A stretch of 64,000 nucleotides of DNA from Planctomycetes bacterium ADurb.Bin069 (GCA_002070955.1 MWEK01000002.1:91956-155955); one strand, 5' to 3'. Shown: positions 41,181-50,157, counted from the stretch's first letter. Numbers and translations: made by a program. Notes: generated by a model from the letters alone, not told the origin.

Positions 41181-44100
41181 TCATGGCGCAAGCTGCGTGC
41201 GCGCCCCGAGAAGATCCGGCGCCAGTTCGAGCGCGGCGCGGAACTCCTTCACCGCCTCGTCTTCCCGGCCCTGCCCGCGATAGCCGAGGCCGAGGAGGTA
41301 GTGCGCCTGGGCGATGCGCGCGCGCTCCGAGCGCCGCTCGCCGAACTTGGCGAAGTAGTCCACCGCGCCGGCGCCGGCAATCTCCTTGGCGCCATGGGCC
41401 GCCAGGCCGGCGAAGATGCGCCCGGCCTCCTCGTCCCGGCCGAGTTTGCGGAGCGCGCAGGCCTGGTGGTAGCGCGCCTCCGACGCGCCCTCGAGGGCGT
41501 GCGCCGCCGCCTTCTCGAAGCAGGCCCTCGCCGCCGCGCCGTCGCCCAGAGCCTCGCGCGCCAGCCCGATGAAGTAGTGCTTCTCGCCGGCGCGGTAGTC
41601 GCGGTACGGCCGGCCGACCTCGAGATTCTCGGGGTAAAGGAGCGCGGCCTCGTAGGCCGCGCGGGCGCCCGCGTAGTCCTTGGCGCGGAACAAGCGGTGG
41701 CCGCGGGTGAGGCACGCGTCGACGTACACGCCGTGGATCTCGTCGGAGCCTTCCCAGTTGTGGAAGCGCCGCGTCGCCAAGACGGCCAGGGCCTCGTCCT
41801 CGGCGCCGTTTCTGATGAGCAGGGCGAGCATGCGCGTCATGGCATCGTCGCGCCGCGCGACCGTCTCGGCGTGCGCGCGCAGGAGCGCGAGCCGTTTCTC
41901 GACGGCGGCGCCCGCCGCCTCGAGGATGCCGTCCAGCTCGAAGTACCAGCGCGGGTTGCCGGGATCCAGGGCGATGGCCTTCTCGAAGCTCGCGATGGCC
42001 CGGGCGGGGTCCTTGACGCCCCAGGCGTAGCCGTTGGCAAGGTTGCGATGCACGGGGGCGAAGGCGGGGTCGAGGGCGGCGGCCCGTTCCCAAGCCTCGA
42101 TGGCGCGGCGCGGCTGGTGGTCGTAGAGGAGGTTGCCGAGGTAGTAGGGCGCGCGCGCGTCCGTCGGGTTAACCCGCATGGCGTCGGCGAGGGCATCGAG
42201 CGCCTCGAATCTGAGGGGGAAGCAGCCGCCGGAAGGCAGCCGCGCCGCCCGCCGGTAGCAGTCCGCGGCCTCGGCTGCCCGGCCCTGTTTGGCGGAGTAC
42301 CAGCCGAGGAAATAATAAACCATCGGGTGAACGCCGCCCTCGCCGGCCGCGGCGGCGGCGCGCTCCAGCACGCCGCAAGCCTCCTCGTAAAACCCCGCCC
42401 CGCCGTAATCCACCGCCAGCTCGAGGTACGACTGGGCCTCGCCGCGCATCCACGCGCCGAGGCGCTCGACGTCCTCCGCCGCCAGGGCCGTCTCGTCCAC
42501 CGCCGCCAGGGCGAGGCAGAGCTCGTTGACGGCGCGGAAATCCAGCGGATCGACGGCCGCCGCCGCTAGGGCGTTTTGGTAGGCCTCCACCGGGCGGTCG
42601 AGCCTGCGGAGCACGGCGCTGCGCAGGGCGAGGGCCCGCGTGTTGGCGGAGTTGCGGCCGAGAGAACGCTCGACGAGCGCCAGCGCCTCGGCGAAATTCC
42701 CGCGCAGGCAGGCGATCTCGGCGAGGGCGTGGTACCCCGGCGCTTGCCAGGCCGCGCTCCAGACCGCGCGCTGCAGCTCGTCCCAGGCCGCATCGAGAAG
42801 CCCCCGCGCCTTGAGGACGATCCCCAGGTAGTAGAAGGCCTCGCCGTCCTTGGGGCGGATGTGGTTCTGCGTCGCCCGGGCGACCGCCGCGCGCAGACAG
42901 GTTTCGGCTTCCTCGTAGCGGGCGGCCTTGAGCAGCAGGATTCCGAGGGCGGTGTTGGCCCGGTAGTCGCCGGGATCCCTGCGGAGGGCTTCCTCGTAGT
43001 ACGCGGCCGGGTCCATCGCGGGGCTGTGGAGCTGCTCGAGCCTGAGCCCCGTGAGATACAGCTCCTCGTTGGTGGCGATCTCCCGGGGCGGCGCGGGCTT
43101 GCGCGCCGGCGCCGGCATGGGCGTTCCCGCGGGCTTCGCGGGCCGGTACGCGATCAGCTCGCGCCCGTCGGGGGCGGCGAGCGCGGCGCGCAGATCCCCG
43201 AAGGCGACCCCGGCGGGGAGCGCCGCCTCGGCGCGGAAGGGCCGCGCCGGGCCGATGGTGATTTCCCTCTCCAGCAGAAGCCGATCCCCCGCGGCGAGCC
43301 GGGCCACGGCGCCAATGTGCTCGCGGGTGGTGTTGAACGCCACCACCGCCGCGCCGTCCCCGCGGGCCTCGAGGTTCACGGCCGCCTCGCGGTTCGCGTT
43401 CTTCGCGGCGCCGAGGCTCCGCACCGGGTACCACCAGTGCTTGAACTCCTTGACCTCGCCCGGTTGGATCCAACTGTAATCGGGCTGGTTGTCGGAATAG
43501 GCGCCGACCATCAGCTCCAGGTACGGGCCGTCCTCGTCCGTCAGAATCGCCGTCCACGAGTCGCCCTCGGGGCCGTCCCCCCATTCGAAGAACTTCTTGC
43601 CGGGGACGGCATGGTGATCGGCGACATGCAGGACGCCCGCGTCCTTCCCGTGGTCGTAGCCCCCGAAGAAGTCCTCCTGGGAATTCCAGGCGAAGAAGGA
43701 GACGGGCGCGGGGTGATTCCTCCACCAACTGATGTCGACGCCCGCGGTGTAGTCGACGCCGCCGTAAACCTGCCGCGCGATGGGCCAGGAGGCGAACTCG
43801 GGTTTGCCGTGCTGAACGGCCCATTCGGTGTCGGGCGGGAAGATCACCTGGTACTCGGGCGTGGCGTGGACGCCGGGGTTGATCCAGAAAAGAAACGCGT
43901 TGGCGACCGGCGTGCGGTTGAAAATCTTGACCTCCAGTTCCAGCTCGGAGCTGTCCGGGCGCAGGGTCACGCCGACGATCCACCTCATCCTGTGGCGCAG
44001 CTCGGTTTCGCCCACCCAGATCGTCTTGCCCCCATCGGCATCCTCCGCGACGGTCCAGTCCACCGCCATGAAGCTCGAGGCGCGGTGGTGATGGGGCACG

Positions 44101-44528
44101 TTCCACTCGGCGCCGCCCGAGATCCAGGCGCCCAGCATGCCGATCAACGCCGGCTTGATCACCCGCTGCCGGTAGAAGAAGTCATAGCCGTTGGTCTTGT
44201 CGAGGGCCGTGAAAATCCGCCCGCCGAGTTCGGGCAGGACCTGGAGCTTCACGTACTTGTTCTCCAGGCACAGGGCGCGGTAAGTCTTGTCCTTCTTGAC
44301 GCCGGTGAGGGTGTCCGACGCCGCGTAGGGATAGTACGACGCCTTGGCGCCCTGGTAGACGCGGCCCTGGTAAAAGCGCGGATAGGGATCGGGCGGCGCA
44401 ACCCCGTAGGTGGGGATCACCAGGGCTTCCTCCCACAACCTGACCGCATCCTCCGCTCCTGCGCAGAGGCATGCGGCCAGAAGACACGCGGCGAGCCGCG
44501 CCGAGATTCGAGCTGCAGGCTTGAACAT
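41181..44528 (-). CDS. Exported DUF5107 domain protein with TPR array
   Basis: The 1,115-residue protein has a signal peptide (LAACLLAACLCAGAED). A DUF5107 domain (about 40-400), a galactose-mutarotase-like beta-sandwich, carries LPELGGRIFTALDKTNGYD, GAWISGGAEWNVPHHHRASS and FLFWINPGVHATPEY. From about 510 to the end it is TPR repeats, for example AVARATQNHIRPKDGEAFYY, LGNLLYDHQPRRAIEAWERA and LARALVERSL-like helices. Related proteins occur in carbohydrate-degrading loci of Planctomycetota and Bacteroidota, where DUF5107 is thought to bind or act on carbohydrate. GGGAGG lies 8 or 11 bases upstream of GTG 44531 or ATG 44528; the start is uncertain by one codon. Confidence 0.85.
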   Translation of the reverse strand: MFKPAARISARLAACLLAACLCAGAEDAVRLWEEALVIPTYGVAPPDPYPRFYQGRVYQGAKASYYPYAASDTLTGVKKDKTYRALCLENKYVKLQVLPELGGRIFTALDKTNGYDFFYRQRVIKPALIGMLGAWISGGAEWNVPHHHRASSFMAVDWTVAEDADGGKTIWVGETELRHRMRWIVGVTLRPDSSELELEVKIFNRTPVANAFLFWINPGVHATPEYQVIFPPDTEWAVQHGKPEFASWPIARQVYGGVDYTAGVDISWWRNHPAPVSFFAWNSQEDFFGGYDHGKDAGVLHVADHHAVPGKKFFEWGDGPEGDSWTAILTDEDGPYLELMVGAYSDNQPDYSWIQPGEVKEFKHWWYPVRSLGAAKNANREAAVNLEARGDGAAVVAFNTTREHIGAVARLAAGDRLLLEREITIGPARPFRAEAALPAGVAFGDLRAALAAPDGRELIAYRPAKPAGTPMPAPARKPAPPREIATNEELYLTGLRLEQLHSPAMDPAAYYEEALRRDPGDYRANTALGILLLKAARYEEAETCLRAAVARATQNHIRPKDGEAFYYLGIVLKARGLLDAAWDELQRAVWSAAWQAPGYHALAEIACLRGNFAEALALVERSLGRNSANTRALALRSAVLRRLDRPVEAYQNALAAAAVDPLDFRAVNELCLALAAVDETALAAEDVERLGAWMRGEAQSYLELAVDYGGAGFYEEACGVLERAAAAAGEGGVHPMVYYFLGWYSAKQGRAAEAADCYRRAARLPSGGCFPLRFEALDALADAMRVNPTDARAPYYLGNLLYDHQPRRAIEAWERAAALDPAFAPVHRNLANGYAWGVKDPARAIASFEKAIALDPGNPRWYFELDGILEAAGAAVEKRLALLRAHAETVARRDDAMTRMLALLIRNGAEDEALAVLATRRFHNWEGSDEIHGVYVDACLTRGHRLFRAKDYAGARAAYEAALLYPENLEVGRPYRDYRAGEKHYFIGLAREALGDGAAARACFEKAAAHALEGASEARYHQACALRKLGRDEEAGRIFAGLAAHGAKEIAGAGAVDYFAKFGERRSERARIAQAHYLLGLGYRGQGREDEAVKEFRAALELAPDLLGARTQLAP

Positions 44529-44657
44529 CACGGTGTTTTCCTCCCGGGTACGCGGCGCGGGCGCCGCTCATCCTTTTTCCCGTCGCCCCCCGGTCCGCCC
44601 GTGAAGGGCGCGCCCAAGCCGGCCCGCGGGGTTTTCACAACGCGCGCCGCGGAAACC

Positions 44658-45917
44658 TCAGGCCTCCGCCCGCGCCTCGGCCCAGATCGCCTTGATGGTC
44701 TCCTCCTGGTTGAAGCCCTCCGGGCAAGCCTCCGAGGATGTGTTCGCCCAGTACCAACGTTTTCCGCCCGCCGGCTCGGCGAGGGTGCGGCTGCCCGGCA
44801 TCTGCAGCCAGCCGTTCGGGTCATGCTCGCGAACCCAGTTCCACGCGTAGCGCAGCCACGCGTTGCGATACTCTTCGCTCTGCCGCGCGAACCACGAGAT
44901 CTCGTCGCAGCCCCAGATCCAATGGCCGCCGATGTTCTCGTCGGGCCGGCCGCTCCGCCCGAAGTTGTCCAGCTCCACCAGAAAGGGCAGGTGCTCGCAG
45001 CTCCAGCCGCTCGGCGTCGCGCCGCCCGCGCTCCGGCCGAAGAGGCTGTCCAGATAGCCCATCTTGAGGACGCCGCGGCCGGGCTCTTCCGGCACTTCGT
45101 CGATGCGGAGCGGGAAGGAGTGGAAGTCGAAGAGCAGAACCCCGTCCGCGACGATGCCGCCGCCGGGGACATGGGCGTCGCAGAGCAGCATCCCGCGCCG
45201 GGCATGCGCCGCGGCGTAGCTCCGCGCGCGGGCCAGGAGGTCGCGCCAGTGCCGGTGCCCGGGGTCGCGCTTGTCCATGAGCTCGACCTGCCCGAAGTGC
45301 ACGGCCTCGACGCCGATATCGATGTAGCTCGCCGCGAGGTGGAAGAACCACAGCCGCGTTTCCAGCCGGCTCATGTCGGGGACCGAGGCGCCCTTCCCCC
45401 AGTGGTCGACGAACCGGCCGTCCCGATAGAGCATGTCCTCGTACCTGAAAGTCCGCGCCTCGGGTTCGCGGCCGAACGCGCGAAACACCCGCGCGGGCAC
45501 CCGCGCCGCACGGACCCGCGTCGTCACGATCTCGAAGGCCGCCCCCTGGAGAATGACGTCCGGGTCGGCGCGGTGGACCCTCGCGGCGATCGGCGCGGCG
45601 GCGGCGACCAGGCGGTCGAGAGCGTCTTCGCCGCCCCACCTGTAGATCGCGCGCCCGATGAATTTCGCGCCGGTGTTGGCGAGCATGCGCAGGTTGTCGT
45701 CGACGTTGCCGGTGCCGTGCAGGAGTTCGCTGTAGGTGATCGCCCGGGCCAGATAACTCTCCAGGACCCGCCGGGGCATGCGCTCCCGGAAGGCGTAGTC
45801 CGGAAGACCGGCGCGCGGCGCGGCGCCCCCGCCGGCCTCGGCCTGGGACGGGGCGGCGGGCGCGTCCGCCAGCAGCGCCGCGCCGGCCAACACTACCGCA
45901 AGCGCTGTGTTTAGCAT
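44658..45917 (-). CDS. Exported protein of unknown function, possibly a TIM-barrel hydrolase
   Basis: The 419-residue protein has a signal peptide (LNTALAVVLAGAALLADAPA). I do not recognise the family. Features that suggest a TIM-barrel, glycoside-hydrolase-like fold are alternating helix/strand segments such as IAARVHRADPDVILQGAAFE, SYIDIGVEAVHFGQVELMD and GMLLCDAHVPGG, and a Trp-rich end (GGHWIWGCDEISWF, NAWLRYAWNWV). No catalytic acid pair can be assigned. It lies 129 bases upstream of the DUF5107 gene and just downstream of the symporter pair, so a role in handling the same carbohydrate is plausible but inferred. Confidence 0.6.
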   Translation of the reverse strand: MLNTALAVVLAGAALLADAPAAPSQAEAGGGAAPRAGLPDYAFRERMPRRVLESYLARAITYSELLHGTGNVDDNLRMLANTGAKFIGRAIYRWGGEDALDRLVAAAAPIAARVHRADPDVILQGAAFEIVTTRVRAARVPARVFRAFGREPEARTFRYEDMLYRDGRFVDHWGKGASVPDMSRLETRLWFFHLAASYIDIGVEAVHFGQVELMDKRDPGHRHWRDLLARARSYAAAHARRGMLLCDAHVPGGGIVADGVLLFDFHSFPLRIDEVPEEPGRGVLKMGYLDSLFGRSAGGATPSGWSCEHLPFLVELDNFGRSGRPDENIGGHWIWGCDEISWFARQSEEYRNAWLRYAWNWVREHDPNGWLQMPGSRTLAEPAGGKRWYWANTSSEACPEGFNQEETIKAIWAEARAEA

Positions 45918-45948
45918 GGGAGACTCCCCTCCTCGTTCCTCGGCGGCG

Positions 45949-46170
45949 CTATCCCGCGACGATATAGATGCAGATCTGGATCACGTTCACGACGATGGCC
46001 CAGACGCGCACGTTGCGCCACCACACGGGCGCGCCCTCGGCTTGGCCGATGAAGCGCCTGGGCATGAAGACGAGCCACCCCAGGAGGAGCAGCATCGCCG
46101 CCAGGAAGACGCACTTGCCCGCGGAGAAGGTCACGGCGAGGAAGAAGCTCGAGAGGACCGCGGCGCTCAT
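45949..46170 (-). CDS. Small membrane protein coupled to the SSS symporter
   Basis: The 73-residue protein has two hydrophobic helices (LSSFFLAVTFSAG through VFLAAMLLLLGWLVF, and VWAIVVNVIQICIYIVAG) around a short basic loop (MPRRFIGQAEGA). Its ATG at 46170 overlaps the symporter stop as ATGA, so it is made together with the transporter. The arrangement resembles small accessory subunits (for example DUF485/DUF4212 types) that accompany some sodium:solute symporters, but the sequence does not let me place it in those families. It is too short to score strongly by itself; the coupling and clean helices support it. Confidence 0.65.
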   Translation of the reverse strand: MSAAVLSSFFLAVTFSAGKCVFLAAMLLLLGWLVFMPRRFIGQAEGAPVWWRNVRVWAIVVNVIQICIYIVAG

Positions 46171-47714
46171 GGTTTCCCGCCCTCCTCGGTGGGTATCCAG
46201 CAGACAAGCCCGCGGAGGCGCTCGGTGTCGTAGGGCTTGGTGACGAGGCTCACGGCCACCGTCGCCGTCACGGCGGTGACGAAGGACCACCAGGCGACCC
46301 AGAGATAGGGCATCCCGTATCCGCGCATGAGCACCACGGCGCACGCCACGCCGCAGAGCATCCCCGCGAGGCCGCCCCATTGCGTCGCCCGGGGCCACAG
46401 CATGCCCAAGAGAAGGAGCGCGAAAAGCGCTCCCTGAAAGAGCGTGAGCGCGTCCTGGAACGCCTCGAAAACCGATTTGTCGCCGTAGTAGGTCTCGACG
46501 ACATAGCTCGCCGCGACGCCGGCGCAGATGAGGGCGACCGTGAGGACGCGCCCGAGCCCCAGGCATTCGCGATCCGTGGCGCGGGGCCGCACAAAGGGCC
46601 TGTAGATATCGGAGACGAGCAGCGTGCTCGCCGAGTTCACGTAGGAGTCGAGGTTCGAGGTGATGCCCGCCAGGAAGGCGCCCACGACGACGCCGAGGGC
46701 GCCCCGGGGCAGAAGTTCGACGACGAGGCGCGGCAGGACGAGCTTGCCCTGCCACTCCGGGTTCTCGTTGCCCAACTGCCCGATGAAGGGCGCTCCCAGG
46801 GTGTCGCTGAACAGCGCGAGGGCGATGAGCCCGGGCACGACGAGGAGCACCGGGAAGACGAGCTTGATGGCGGCGCACATGACGTAAGCGGCGCGCGCGT
46901 CGTTGCCGCTGCGCGCCCCGAGGTTGCGCTGCACGATGGCTTGGTTGCCGATCCAGTAGGCGGGGCCGAGGACGATGCCCAGGCCGAGGAACACGGCGGG
47001 CCATGGGAACGCGGGGTGGTCGGCGGGGGGAATCAGGCTGAAATGGTGCTCGGTCCACCACAGCTTCTCGACGGAGGCGCGCATGGCGTCCCAGCCGCCG
47101 GCGCGCTCCAGTCCGAAGAAGCAGATCAGCGCCGCGCCCACGATCAGGATGACGCAGGACAGGACCTCGGTGAAGACGACGGAGCGCAGGCCGCCCACGG
47201 TGGTATAGGCGATGCCCGCGGCCGCGACGATGCCCACCGAGAGCCAGAAGCCCCAGCCCAGCAGGATTTTGAACATCGCGGCGGCGCTCACGAAGATCGT
47301 CCCGAGCGTCGCCACCATGAAGATCGTCCAGACGATGGCGAAGAACGTCCGGACATACATGTTGTAGCGCCGCCCGAGGTATTCGGGGACCGTGTAGATG
47401 CCCGCCATCCAGAAAAAGGGCATGAAGAGGAACGCCGCCAGGAGCACCGCGAAGATGCACCCCAGGAAGTCGAAGTTCATCATCACGACGCCCCAGCGGT
47501 AGCCGTCGGTGGCCAGCCCCACCATGTCCTTGGCGCCGATGTCCGAAACGACCAGCGACAGGGCCACCGCCCACCAGGGCAGGGTCTTCCCTGCGAGGAA
47601 GTAGTCCTTGCTCGACTTGACTCCGCGGCTCGCCCACAGCGCCACGGCGCTCACGATGACCAGGTAGGCGACGACGAGCGCGGTGTCGACGGTGCTCAGT
47701 ACGGCTTTTTCCAT
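46167..47714 (-). CDS. Sodium:solute symporter (SSS family)
   Basis: The 515-residue transporter has about 13 hydrophobic segments. SSS hallmarks include SSKDYFLAGKTLPWWAVALS at the start, VSDIGAKDMVGLATDGYRWG in helix 1-2, TTVGGLRSVVFTEVLSCVIL, and GITSNLDSYVNSASTLLVSD, which carries the serine/threonine sodium-site residues of the sugar-type branch (S-N-L-D-S). SglT/SGLT-like sugar or inositol uptake is most likely given its carbohydrate-gene neighbours. It is translationally coupled to the small membrane protein downstream. A TATGAT lies only nine bases upstream of ATG 47714, hinting at a very short leader. Confidence 0.9.
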   Translation of the reverse strand: MEKAVLSTVDTALVVAYLVIVSAVALWASRGVKSSKDYFLAGKTLPWWAVALSLVVSDIGAKDMVGLATDGYRWGVVMMNFDFLGCIFAVLLAAFLFMPFFWMAGIYTVPEYLGRRYNMYVRTFFAIVWTIFMVATLGTIFVSAAAMFKILLGWGFWLSVGIVAAAGIAYTTVGGLRSVVFTEVLSCVILIVGAALICFFGLERAGGWDAMRASVEKLWWTEHHFSLIPPADHPAFPWPAVFLGLGIVLGPAYWIGNQAIVQRNLGARSGNDARAAYVMCAAIKLVFPVLLVVPGLIALALFSDTLGAPFIGQLGNENPEWQGKLVLPRLVVELLPRGALGVVVGAFLAGITSNLDSYVNSASTLLVSDIYRPFVRPRATDRECLGLGRVLTVALICAGVAASYVVETYYGDKSVFEAFQDALTLFQGALFALLLLGMLWPRATQWGGLAGMLCGVACAVVLMRGYGMPYLWVAWWSFVTAVTATVAVSLVTKPYDTERLRGLVCWIPTEEGGKP

Positions 47715-47782
47715 GGCCTCGCATCATACCCGGGCAACGCGCGGGCGGCGAGGGCTCGCACGCGGCGGCGCCGCGGGCGGCG

Positions 47783-47812
47783 TTGCCTTTTCCCGCCGCC
47801 CGCGGCTACACT
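47783..47812 (+). promoter_or_regulatory. Possible promoter giving a leaderless dipeptidase mRNA
   Basis: TTGCCT (47783-47788), 18 bases, TACACT (47807-47812). The ATG at 47820 is only seven bases beyond the -10, and no ribosome-binding site precedes it. Confidence 0.4.
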
Positions 47813-47819
47813 TCATGGC

Positions 47820-49178
47820 ATGCGACGCTTTAACATGCTGCTCGCGACGCTGTTGGCGGCGGCCGCGTCCCCCGCGGCGGACGCCGGCTCCCAGGAATGC
47901 TTCTCCCTCATCGCCGGGCGCGCGGCGACGGCCTGCGGCGGCGTCCTTCTCGCGCACAACGAGGACAACGGCCTCGCCGATCCCGCGGGGTTCAGGATGT
48001 TCCCGCGGCCGAAGGAGGCCGCGGGCGCGGCCTACGCGTGCCTGGCCATGCCCGGCTGCCCGGAGAGCGATCTCCTCCTCAACGAGCACGGCGTCGTCGT
48101 GGCCAGCAACAACTGTCCTTCCCGCGAAGACCGGCCCGCTCCGCCCGGCGGCGGGATCGCGGGCCCCGAACTGAGGCACCGCGTGGCGCGCGAGGCCCGC
48201 ACCGCGCGCCAGGGCGCCGAGCTCATCGGGGCCCTCGTCGAGGACCGCGGCTACGCCGTCAGCGGAAGGACCTATCTCATCGCCGATCCGCGCGAGGCGT
48301 GGCTCGTCGCCGTGGTCCGCGGAAAGCACTGGGTCGCCGCCCGGGTTCCCGACGATGCGGTGGCGGTGCTCGCCAACACCTACACCATCGGCGCGGTGGA
48401 TCTGGCCGACGGCGCCCGCTTTCTGGGAGCGCGGGACCTTCAGGAGTACGCGGCGCGCCGCGGGTGGCACGACCCCTCGCAGGAGCCCTTCAGTTTCGAG
48501 AAGGCCTACGCGAATCCGGAAACCCGCGTTGCGGCGAGCAACACGCATCGGGCGTGGCGCGGCCTGGCGCGCGTCGCCGGCATGGCGCCGGCGCCGGGCA
48601 CGACCCCGCTTCCCTTCTGCGTCAAGCCCGCGGCGCCCGTGACGGTCGCGTCGCTGGCCGCCGTGCTGCGCGACCACTACGAGGGCACGCCCTTCGCCGC
48701 GCCGCCCGGCGTCTCGCCGCACAACGGCCCCGTGCGGACCATCTGCGTGCCTCGCACGAATTCGGCCAGCATCTTCCAGTTGCGCGCCTCGCAGCCCGCC
48801 CCGATCGGCATCGTCTGGTGGCTGTGTCTCTGGCAACCGTGCTCGAATCCCTTCGTGCCGCTCTATCCCTGGGCGGGTCCGCCGCCCGCGGCGTACGCCC
48901 TCGACCCCGGCGACGCCGCGGCGCCGGCCTACCGGCTCTTCGGCGACCGCGCGCGCCGGATCGACGCGGACTACGAAAAACGCATCGCCGCCGAGGGGCG
49001 CCGCCTGCGAGACCTGGAGGAGGCCACGCACGCGCTCCAGCCCGCGGTGGAGGAAGCCGCGCGCGCCGCCTGGGCCGCAAACCCCGAGCGCGCGCGCGAG
49101 CTTCTCACGCGCTTCTCCTGGGGAACGATCGCGCGCGCCATGGAGGACGGGGCGGCGGCGCCGTCGGACGCCCGCTGA
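47820..49178 (+). CDS. Exported peptidase family C69 dipeptidase
   Basis: The 452-residue protein has an N-terminal signal peptide (MLLATLLAAAASPAADAG). The C69/PepD N-terminal nucleophile motif ECFSLIAGRAATACGGVLLA then HNEDNG follows, with the likely nucleophile Cys27 just after the signal, where autoprocessing would expose it. Further family patterns are ASNNCPSREDRP, TYLIADPREAWLVAVVRGKH and PQSLWR-like TVASLAAVLRDHYEG. The late section HNGPVRTICVPRTNSASIFQ matches C69 dipeptidases. It probably acts in the periplasm on dipeptides. An alternative ATG at 47835 would shorten the signal peptide. No ribosome-binding site is seen. Confidence 0.82.
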   Translation: MRRFNMLLATLLAAAASPAADAGSQECFSLIAGRAATACGGVLLAHNEDNGLADPAGFRMFPRPKEAAGAAYACLAMPGCPESDLLLNEHGVVVASNNCPSREDRPAPPGGGIAGPELRHRVAREARTARQGAELIGALVEDRGYAVSGRTYLIADPREAWLVAVVRGKHWVAARVPDDAVAVLANTYTIGAVDLADGARFLGARDLQEYAARRGWHDPSQEPFSFEKAYANPETRVAASNTHRAWRGLARVAGMAPAPGTTPLPFCVKPAAPVTVASLAAVLRDHYEGTPFAAPPGVSPHNGPVRTICVPRTNSASIFQLRASQPAPIGIVWWLCLWQPCSNPFVPLYPWAGPPPAAYALDPGDAAAPAYRLFGDRARRIDADYEKRIAAEGRRLRDLEEATHALQPAVEEAARAAWAANPERARELLTRFSWGTIARAMEDGAAAPSDAR

Positions 49179-49217
49179 ACCGCGGCCGGATTTCGTCGCC
49201 GGCGTCAACCACTAAAA

Positions 49218-49253
49218 GCGAAAGACCCGCCGGCGTCCCCGGGGGTCTTTCGC
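49218..49253. terminator. Hairpin terminator between the dipeptidase and HU genes
   Basis: GCGAAAGACCC (49218-49228) and GGGTCTTTCGC (49243-49253) form a perfect 11-bp stem 40 bases after the dipeptidase stop. A T run follows only on the minus strand (TTTTA), so it may act in both directions. The rest of 49254-49499 holds only a small hairpin, TTCCCGG-ATTT-CCGGGAA (49324-49341), and no gene. Confidence 0.6.
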
Positions 49254-49499
49254 CTTCCGATCAGCCCCTTCTCCTACTTCTGCGCCTGCTCGCATACTTC
49301 TATCGCGGCAGCCGTCGGCTCTTTTCCCGGATTTCCGGGAACTCGGCCCTGAACCCCGAACGGCGGCAACGGCCGCGCCGCTTGGCCGCCTGGCGAGGTT
49401 CGTCCTGATCTGTCTGGGGCCGGTCCTCACGGAGCGAAGACATGGGCGGCGCGTTGTCCCCGCGCCGCCGACGTCCCGGCCGCGTCAACCTACTGGCGC

Positions 49500-49811
49500 C
49501 TACTTGACCATGTCCTTGAGCGCCTTCAGGGGACGGACCTTGACGACCTTCCGCGCCGGCTTGGCCTTGAATACCTGTTCCTCCTTCGTGAACGGGTTGA
49601 TGCCCTTGCGGGCCTTCGTGGCCGGCTTATGGATGACCATGATCTTCAGCAGGCCCGGCACGACGAAGACGCCGGGGCCTTTCTTACCCACGTTGGACTT
49701 GATCAGAGCCGAGAGAGCCTCAAAGACGGAGGCGACCTGTCGGCGCGACAAATCGGTGGCCTTTGCGATGCCGGCGAAAACCTCACTCTTCGTTGCGACT
49801 TTGGCTGCCAT
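49500..49811 (-). CDS. HU/IHF-family DNA-binding protein
   Basis: The 103-residue nucleoid protein has the HU fold: helical N-terminus (ATKSEVFAGIAKATDLSRRQ, then VASVFEALSALIKSNV), the strand region GPGVFVVPGLLKIMVI, and the DNA-clamping arm HKPATKARKGINPFTKEEQV with the arm-tip proline. The C-terminal KPARKVVKVRPLKALKD is a basic helix slightly longer than in E. coli HU. In the tip motif, INPFTKE replaces the usual RNPxTGE. AAGGAG upstream of ATG 49811 sets the start. It is a single-gene unit with a good promoter. Confidence 0.93.
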   Translation of the reverse strand: MAAKVATKSEVFAGIAKATDLSRRQVASVFEALSALIKSNVGKKGPGVFVVPGLLKIMVIHKPATKARKGINPFTKEEQVFKAKPARKVVKVRPLKALKDMVK

Positions 49812-49857
49812 GACGACTCCTTCCATTTAGAGTAACAAACCACGTACAGTGCAGCAG

Positions 49858-49886
49858 ATCATAGATCATGCCAGAGTTTGCGGCAA
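49858..49886 (-). promoter_or_regulatory. Promoter of the HU gene
   Basis: The minus strand reads TTGCCG (49886-49881), 17 bases, TATGAT (49863-49858), giving a leader of about 40 bases. Confidence 0.6.
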
Positions 49887-49985
49887 GCCCCTGTTCGCCG
49901 AGGAATTGTTGATTGTTCCGGGCACAAGGGGGAGGCGCAGCGCACTGCCGGCGGGAAGCGGCGCATGTGGTTTTCGGTGCACGCG

Positions 49986-50129
49986 TTACTTCCGGAAATA
50001 GGCGGCATCTCCAAGTCGTTTCCGACCATGGATGGCATGGAAGAGGGGCCTGGTGCGCGCAAGGGTCCTTGTAGGATTTCTCCAGTACTCGAGCCGCCTC
50101 TCGTATCCCCGCGCTTCTTCGTTAGTCAT
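49986..50129 (-). CDS. Possible small protein, 47 residues
   Basis: ATG 50129 is preceded by GGAGGCGAGAC, an excellent ribosome-binding site. It encodes a charged, Arg/Glu-rich peptide (MTNEEARGYERRLEYWRNPT...) ending in RLGDAAYFRK. Function unknown. It follows the atypical lipoprotein gene by 28 bases in the same direction, so the two may be coexpressed. It lies inside the lower-G+C segment. Confidence 0.45.
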   Translation of the reverse strand: MTNEEARGYERRLEYWRNPTRTLARTRPLFHAIHGRKRLGDAAYFRK

Positions 50130-50157
50130 GTCTCGCCTCCAGGCCCGAGGACCATCC

